Below, one piece after another: positions 60,638 to 64,000 of a stretch of 64,000 nucleotides of DNA (its first letter is position 1; the number at the start of each line of letters is the position of its first letter). Made by a program: the position numbers and the translations under genes. This DNA is from Nibrella saemangeumensis (lineage in GTDB: Bacteria; Bacteroidota; Bacteroidia; Cytophagales; Spirosomataceae): positions 62,001-126,000 of the forward strand of contig NZ_BAABHD010000030.1 in NCBI RefSeq assembly GCF_039541915.1, given 5' to 3'. The notes under the pieces are model-generated. The model saw only the letters and a list, made by a program, of their open reading frames with translations, did no database searches and was not told where the DNA came from.

Positions 60638-62023
60638 ATGAAATCAGAAGAATTTGTGCGGACTACTCAGGCGCTGTCTGTCCCCCGGAGTAACCGAATA
60701 GATCGTTTATTACCTAAAACAGACCAGGAATCTGCCGTACGTTCATTATCGGAGGTACACGCCAGCATTCCTGTTCCGACCGACGGCGGTTTTTTTAAGA
60801 AAATGCGGGCCTTTGTGGGTCCGGGGCTGATGGTCGCAGTAGGCTATATGGACCCCGGTAACTGGGCTACTGATATTGCCGGAGGAGCGCAGTTTGGCTA
60901 TAAACTGCTCTCAGTTATCCTCATCTCCAACCTGTTTGCCATGTTGCTGCAACACCTGGCCCTTAAACTGGGTATTGCTACCGGGCGCGATCTGGCGCAG
61001 GCTTGCCGCGAGCAGTACAGCCGTCCCGTAGCCATGGTCCTGTGGGTGTTGAGCGAAATAGCCATTGCCGCCATGGATCTGGCTGAGGTGATTGGCTCAG
61101 CGCTGGCTCTGAATCTGCTGTTTGGTATTCCACTGTCGGTGGGTGTCGTTATTACGGCGCTGGACGTGCTGCTGCTCTTGTACCTGCAAAACAAAGGCTT
61201 TCGGATCCTGGAGAGTATTGTGGCGGGCCTGATCTTCATCATTTTCCTTTGTTTCGCTTATGAGATCCTGCTGTCCCGGCCCGACATCGGGGCAGTTGCC
61301 GGCGGCCTGCTCCCGCGCCGGGAAATTGTGACCAACCCCAGCATGTTATACCTTGCCATCGGTATTCTGGGCGCTACCGTCATGCCGCATAACCTGTATC
61401 TGCACTCCAGCATTGTACAGACCCGGAACTTTGCCCGTACGGACGACGGTCGCCGGAGCGCCATCCGGTATGCCACCATCGATTCGAGTGTGTCGCTGCT
61501 GCTGGCCTTTTTCATCAACGGGGCCATTCTGGTACTGGCGGCCGCAACCTTCCACTTCTCCGGCAACCAGACCGTAGCCGACATCACCGATGCGCATCGG
61601 TTGCTTGATCCGCTGCTGGGCGCCCAGGTTGCCGGTGCGGTGTTTGCCATTGCGCTGCTGGCGGCCGGCCAAACATCCACCCTTACCGGTACACTGGCGG
61701 GGCAAATCGTGATGGAGGGCTTTCTGAAACTGCGGCTTAAGCCCTGGCTCCGGCGACTTGTTACCAGAATGGTGGCCATCGTACCGGCGCTGATTGTGAC
61801 GATTCTGTACGGCGACGAAAAAATTGGTGATCTGCTGGTGCTGAGCCAGGTTATATTATCGCTGCAACTAAGTTTTGCGGTGGTACCACTGGTACAGTTT
61901 ACCAGCGACAAATTGAGCATGGGTGCGTTTGTCAACCCCCGCTGGCTGAAGCTGACCGCTTGGGCTATTTCGGCCATTATTATCGCCTTAAACAGCTACC
62001 TGCTTTTAGAAACCGTGCTTTAA
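60638..62023 (+). CDS. mntH: Nramp-family Mn2+/H+ symporter
   Basis: A 461-residue divalent metal transporter. The metal-site motifs DPGNWATD near 72 (helix 1) and MPHNLYLHS near 250 (helix 6) are present. About 11 hydrophobic helices follow an N-terminal hydrophilic stretch. It is divergent from mntR, and manganese import is the likely role. ATG 60638 is chosen because the -7 box overlaps the earlier TTG. Confidence 0.95.
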   Translation: MKSEEFVRTTQALSVPRSNRIDRLLPKTDQESAVRSLSEVHASIPVPTDGGFFKKMRAFVGPGLMVAVGYMDPGNWATDIAGGAQFGYKLLSVILISNLFAMLLQHLALKLGIATGRDLAQACREQYSRPVAMVLWVLSEIAIAAMDLAEVIGSALALNLLFGIPLSVGVVITALDVLLLLYLQNKGFRILESIVAGLIFIIFLCFAYEILLSRPDIGAVAGGLLPRREIVTNPSMLYLAIGILGATVMPHNLYLHSSIVQTRNFARTDDGRRSAIRYATIDSSVSLLLAFFINGAILVLAAATFHFSGNQTVADITDAHRLLDPLLGAQVAGAVFAIALLAAGQTSTLTGTLAGQIVMEGFLKLRLKPWLRRLVTRMVAIVPALIVTILYGDEKIGDLLVLSQVILSLQLSFAVVPLVQFTSDKLSMGAFVNPRWLKLTAWAISAIIIALNSYLLLETVL

Positions 62024-62080
62024 AAGATTTTACGCTCATAACTTTCTTATCTTCCGAAAACAACGTACTTGCACACCTAT

Positions 62081-62088
62081 TATCTTTG
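62081..62088 (+). promoter_or_regulatory. Putative -7 box (TATCTTTG) for kup
   Basis: A perfect TAnnTTTG match 45 bases before the kup ATG at 62134. The -33 partner is not clear. Confidence 0.4.
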
Positions 62089-62133
62089 CCGCGTTTGTAT
62101 TCGCTCGGCCCGCGCAGGGCAGAGCAACTTTTT

Positions 62134-64000
62134 ATGGAAGATAAACGACACATGGACCGGGTATCGGCGGCTGGTCTGCTGGTAGCCCTGGGAATTATAT
62201 ACGGTGACATCGGTACTTCTCCTCTTTATGTGCTCAGGGCCGTGGCCGGCTCAGCCCCCGTTATTGAAGAGGAGATTGTTTTAGGAGCCCTCTCCTGCAT
62301 CCTCTGGACTATTACGCTGCAGACAACCATCAAGTACGTTGTCCTGATTCTGCGGGCCGACAACCGCGGTGAAGGCGGTATTTTTGCCTTGTACGCGCTG
62401 GTGCGCCGACATGCCCGCTGGCTCACCGTACCCGCCATAATTGGGGGAAGCTCGTTGCTGGCCGACAGTATTATTACACCCCCTATTTCGGTTTCCTCGG
62501 CGGTAGAAGGACTAAAAATCCTGTACCCGGACATTGAGACTATTCCCATTGTTATTGCCATACTCTCAGGTCTGTTTTTAATTCAGACCTTCGGTACCAG
62601 CGTGGTCGGAACTACGTTTGGCCCCGTGATGCTGATCTGGTTTACCATGTTGGGCGTCCTGGGTTTTGTTCACATCATTGATGACCCCTCGGTACTGGCG
62701 GCTCTTAATCCGTATCACGCCTACCTGTTTTTATCAACCTATCCCGGAGCGTTCTGGCTGTTGGGAGCGGTTTTTCTGTCTACGACCGGTGCCGAAGCCC
62801 TTTACTCGGATATGGGTCACTGCGGCCGGGGCAACATCCGGGTGAGTTGGGTTTTTGTAAAGACCTGCCTGTTGCTGAACTACTTTGGGCAGGGTGTATA
62901 CGTCAAAACGCTTGACGGTCAGGCACTAGGTGAGCGCAATCCATTCTACGCCCTTATGCCGGAGTGGTTCCTGTTTATCGGAATTATTATAGCTACCGGA
63001 GCAACCGTCATAGCCAGTCAGGCTATGCTTTCCGGTGCCTTCACCCTGATTAGTGAGGCCATCCGGTTGAATTTCTGGCCAAAAGTTCGCTTACGTTACC
63101 CTTCCGTCAAAAAAGGGCAGTTGTACGTACCCAGCATAAACTGGCTACTTTTTATAGGGTGTGTGGGGGTTGTCATCTATTTCCAGGATTCTTCCCGCAT
63201 GGAAGCAGCTTACGGGTTGGCCATTACCCTCACGATGATGATGAGCACCATGCTCTTCGGTTATTACCTCTATACCCATAAATACAATGCCTGGTGGGTA
63301 GTGCTTTTTGTCATTTTCTATCTGACGATTGAAAGCTGCTTCCTGGTAGCTAACCTGGTGAAATTTGTGCATGGCGGTTGGGTATCTGTGCTCATCGCCG
63401 GGATCATGGGTATGGTGATGATTATCTGGCTGAATGCCAGCCGGATTAAAATGCGACTTACTGAATATGTCCGCATTGATCAGTACATTCAGGCCATTAA
63501 GGAATTAAGCCGGGACATCAGTATTCCGAAATACGCTACGCATCTGGTGTTTATGAGCAATGCCGCCCGGCAGTCGGAGATCGAGTCCAAGATCATTTAT
63601 TCCATCTTTCAGAAGCGGCCCAAACGGGCGGATATCTATTGGTTTATTCACGTGGATACCACCGACGATCCATATACTATGGAGTATAAGGTAAACACCA
63701 TCGCCCCGGATGATTGCTATAAGGTAACCTTCCGGCTCGGCTTCCGGGTAGAACAACGCATTAACCTCTTCTTCCGCAAAGTGATTGAAGATCTGGTGAA
63801 AAATAAGGAGGTGGATATTACCAGCCGCTATGAGTCGCTTCATCGGCAGAACGTGATCGGTGATTTCCGGTTTGTGGTACTGGAGAAATTCCTTTCGTTT
63901 GAAAATGACCTGCCCGTGTCGGAGCGGCTGATTATGAATGTCTACTTCTTCATTAAAGGCTTCACCACCTCCGAAGACCGCTGGTTTGGTCTCGACAGCA
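62134..64000 (+). CDS. kup: Kup-type potassium uptake transporter (3' end outside window)
   Basis: ATG 62134 opens a frame that stays open to the window end (about 622 codons; the usual length is about 630-670). Landmarks: LGIIYGDIGTSPLY near 18, NRGEGGIFALYAL near 80, and ADSIITPPISVSSAVEG near 110. These mark the KUP/HAK family of K+ uptake proteins. The cytosolic C-terminal domain has started and the stop is just outside. Confidence 0.93.
   Translation, partial: MEDKRHMDRVSAAGLLVALGIIYGDIGTSPLYVLRAVAGSAPVIEEEIVLGALSCILWTITLQTTIKYVVLILRADNRGEGGIFALYALVRRHARWLTVPAIIGGSSLLADSIITPPISVSSAVEGLKILYPDIETIPIVIAILSGLFLIQTFGTSVVGTTFGPVMLIWFTMLGVLGFVHIIDDPSVLAALNPYHAYLFLSTYPGAFWLLGAVFLSTTGAEALYSDMGHCGRGNIRVSWVFVKTCLLLNYFGQGVYVKTLDGQALGERNPFYALMPEWFLFIGIIIATGATVIASQAMLSGAFTLISEAIRLNFWPKVRLRYPSVKKGQLYVPSINWLLFIGCVGVVIYFQDSSRMEAAYGLAITLTMMMSTMLFGYYLYTHKYNAWWVVLFVIFYLTIESCFLVANLVKFVHGGWVSVLIAGIMGMVMIIWLNASRIKMRLTEYVRIDQYIQAIKELSRDISIPKYATHLVFMSNAARQSEIESKIIYSIFQKRPKRADIYWFIHVDTTDDPYTMEYKVNTIAPDDCYKVTFRLGFRVEQRINLFFRKVIEDLVKNKEVDITSRYESLHRQNVIGDFRFVVLEKFLSFENDLPVSERLIMNVYFFIKGFTTSEDRWFGLDS

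Overview
The window is an ordinary, gene-dense chromosomal segment of a Bacteroidota bacterium. It most resembles the Cytophagales, and a Spirosoma/Fibrella-like member of the Spirosomataceae is my best guess. The reasons are: two secreted proteins with type IX secretion C-termini, BlaI/BlaR1 genes with TonB_C and SusC-plug-like tails, many TAnnTTTG-type -7 boxes and few Shine-Dalgarno sequences, moderately high G+C by eye, and low-complexity intergenic hairpins. I found no rRNA, tRNA, CRISPR array, insertion sequence, phage gene or replication origin. The first gene (nirB) and the last (kup) run off the window.

Layout. 0-4 kb: assimilatory nitrite reductase nirBD followed at once by a NarX/NarL-like two-component pair. 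4-7.4 kb: an orphan PAS histidine kinase, then an NCS1 purine/cytosine-type permease overlapping a 58-residue membrane protein. 7.4-10 kb: a DeoC-like aldolase, gcvT and a ComB-like phosphatase, ending in a terminator shared with a convergent acyl carrier protein. 10.4-16 kb: MarR regulator, succinate-semialdehyde-type dehydrogenase, sulfatase, exported Gfo/Idh/MocA oxidoreductase and an SCP2-like protein. 16-19.2 kb: a membrane protein, then BlaI, BlaR1-TonB and a free TonB-domain paralogue. 19.2-25.1 kb (minus): M4 metallopeptidase, a small exported protein, a lipoprotein phosphatase and ketoglutarate-semialdehyde dehydrogenase. 25.3-31.1 kb: astacin-like protease, purE, LysM protein, DUF481 protein, oxidoreductase and purM-like gene. 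31.1-33.2 kb: an A+T-richer stretch with a secreted protein and a DUF433/DUF5615 toxin-antitoxin pair. 33.2-39.5 kb: a TetR-controlled RND efflux operon with matching operators in both promoters. 39.9-45.4 kb: stress and redox proteins, a CrtA-like protein and a PpiD-like foldase. 45.5-52.5 kb: an M20 amidohydrolase, an RDD protein and a SpoIIM/DUF4129/DUF4350/MoxR membrane operon. 52.5-58.6 kb: a glycosyltransferase/membrane-protein operon with a DMT transporter. 58.7-64 kb: LptF/G permease, MntR, MntH and Kup.

How the genes work together. The clearest functional units are nitrite reduction with its probable nitrate/nitrite sensor, the antibiotic-sensing-type BlaI/BlaR1 locus, the tripartite RND pump with its repressor, the MoxR operon, the probable lipid-linked sugar transfer operon, and manganese uptake with its repressor. 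Nothing here is clearly a new defence or mobile system. The most unusual items are the tripartite BlaR1-TonB-plug fusion with its detached copy, the glycosyltransferase operon that may use a DMT-family flippase, the small protein coupled to the permease, and several start codons embedded in or next to RNA hairpins.
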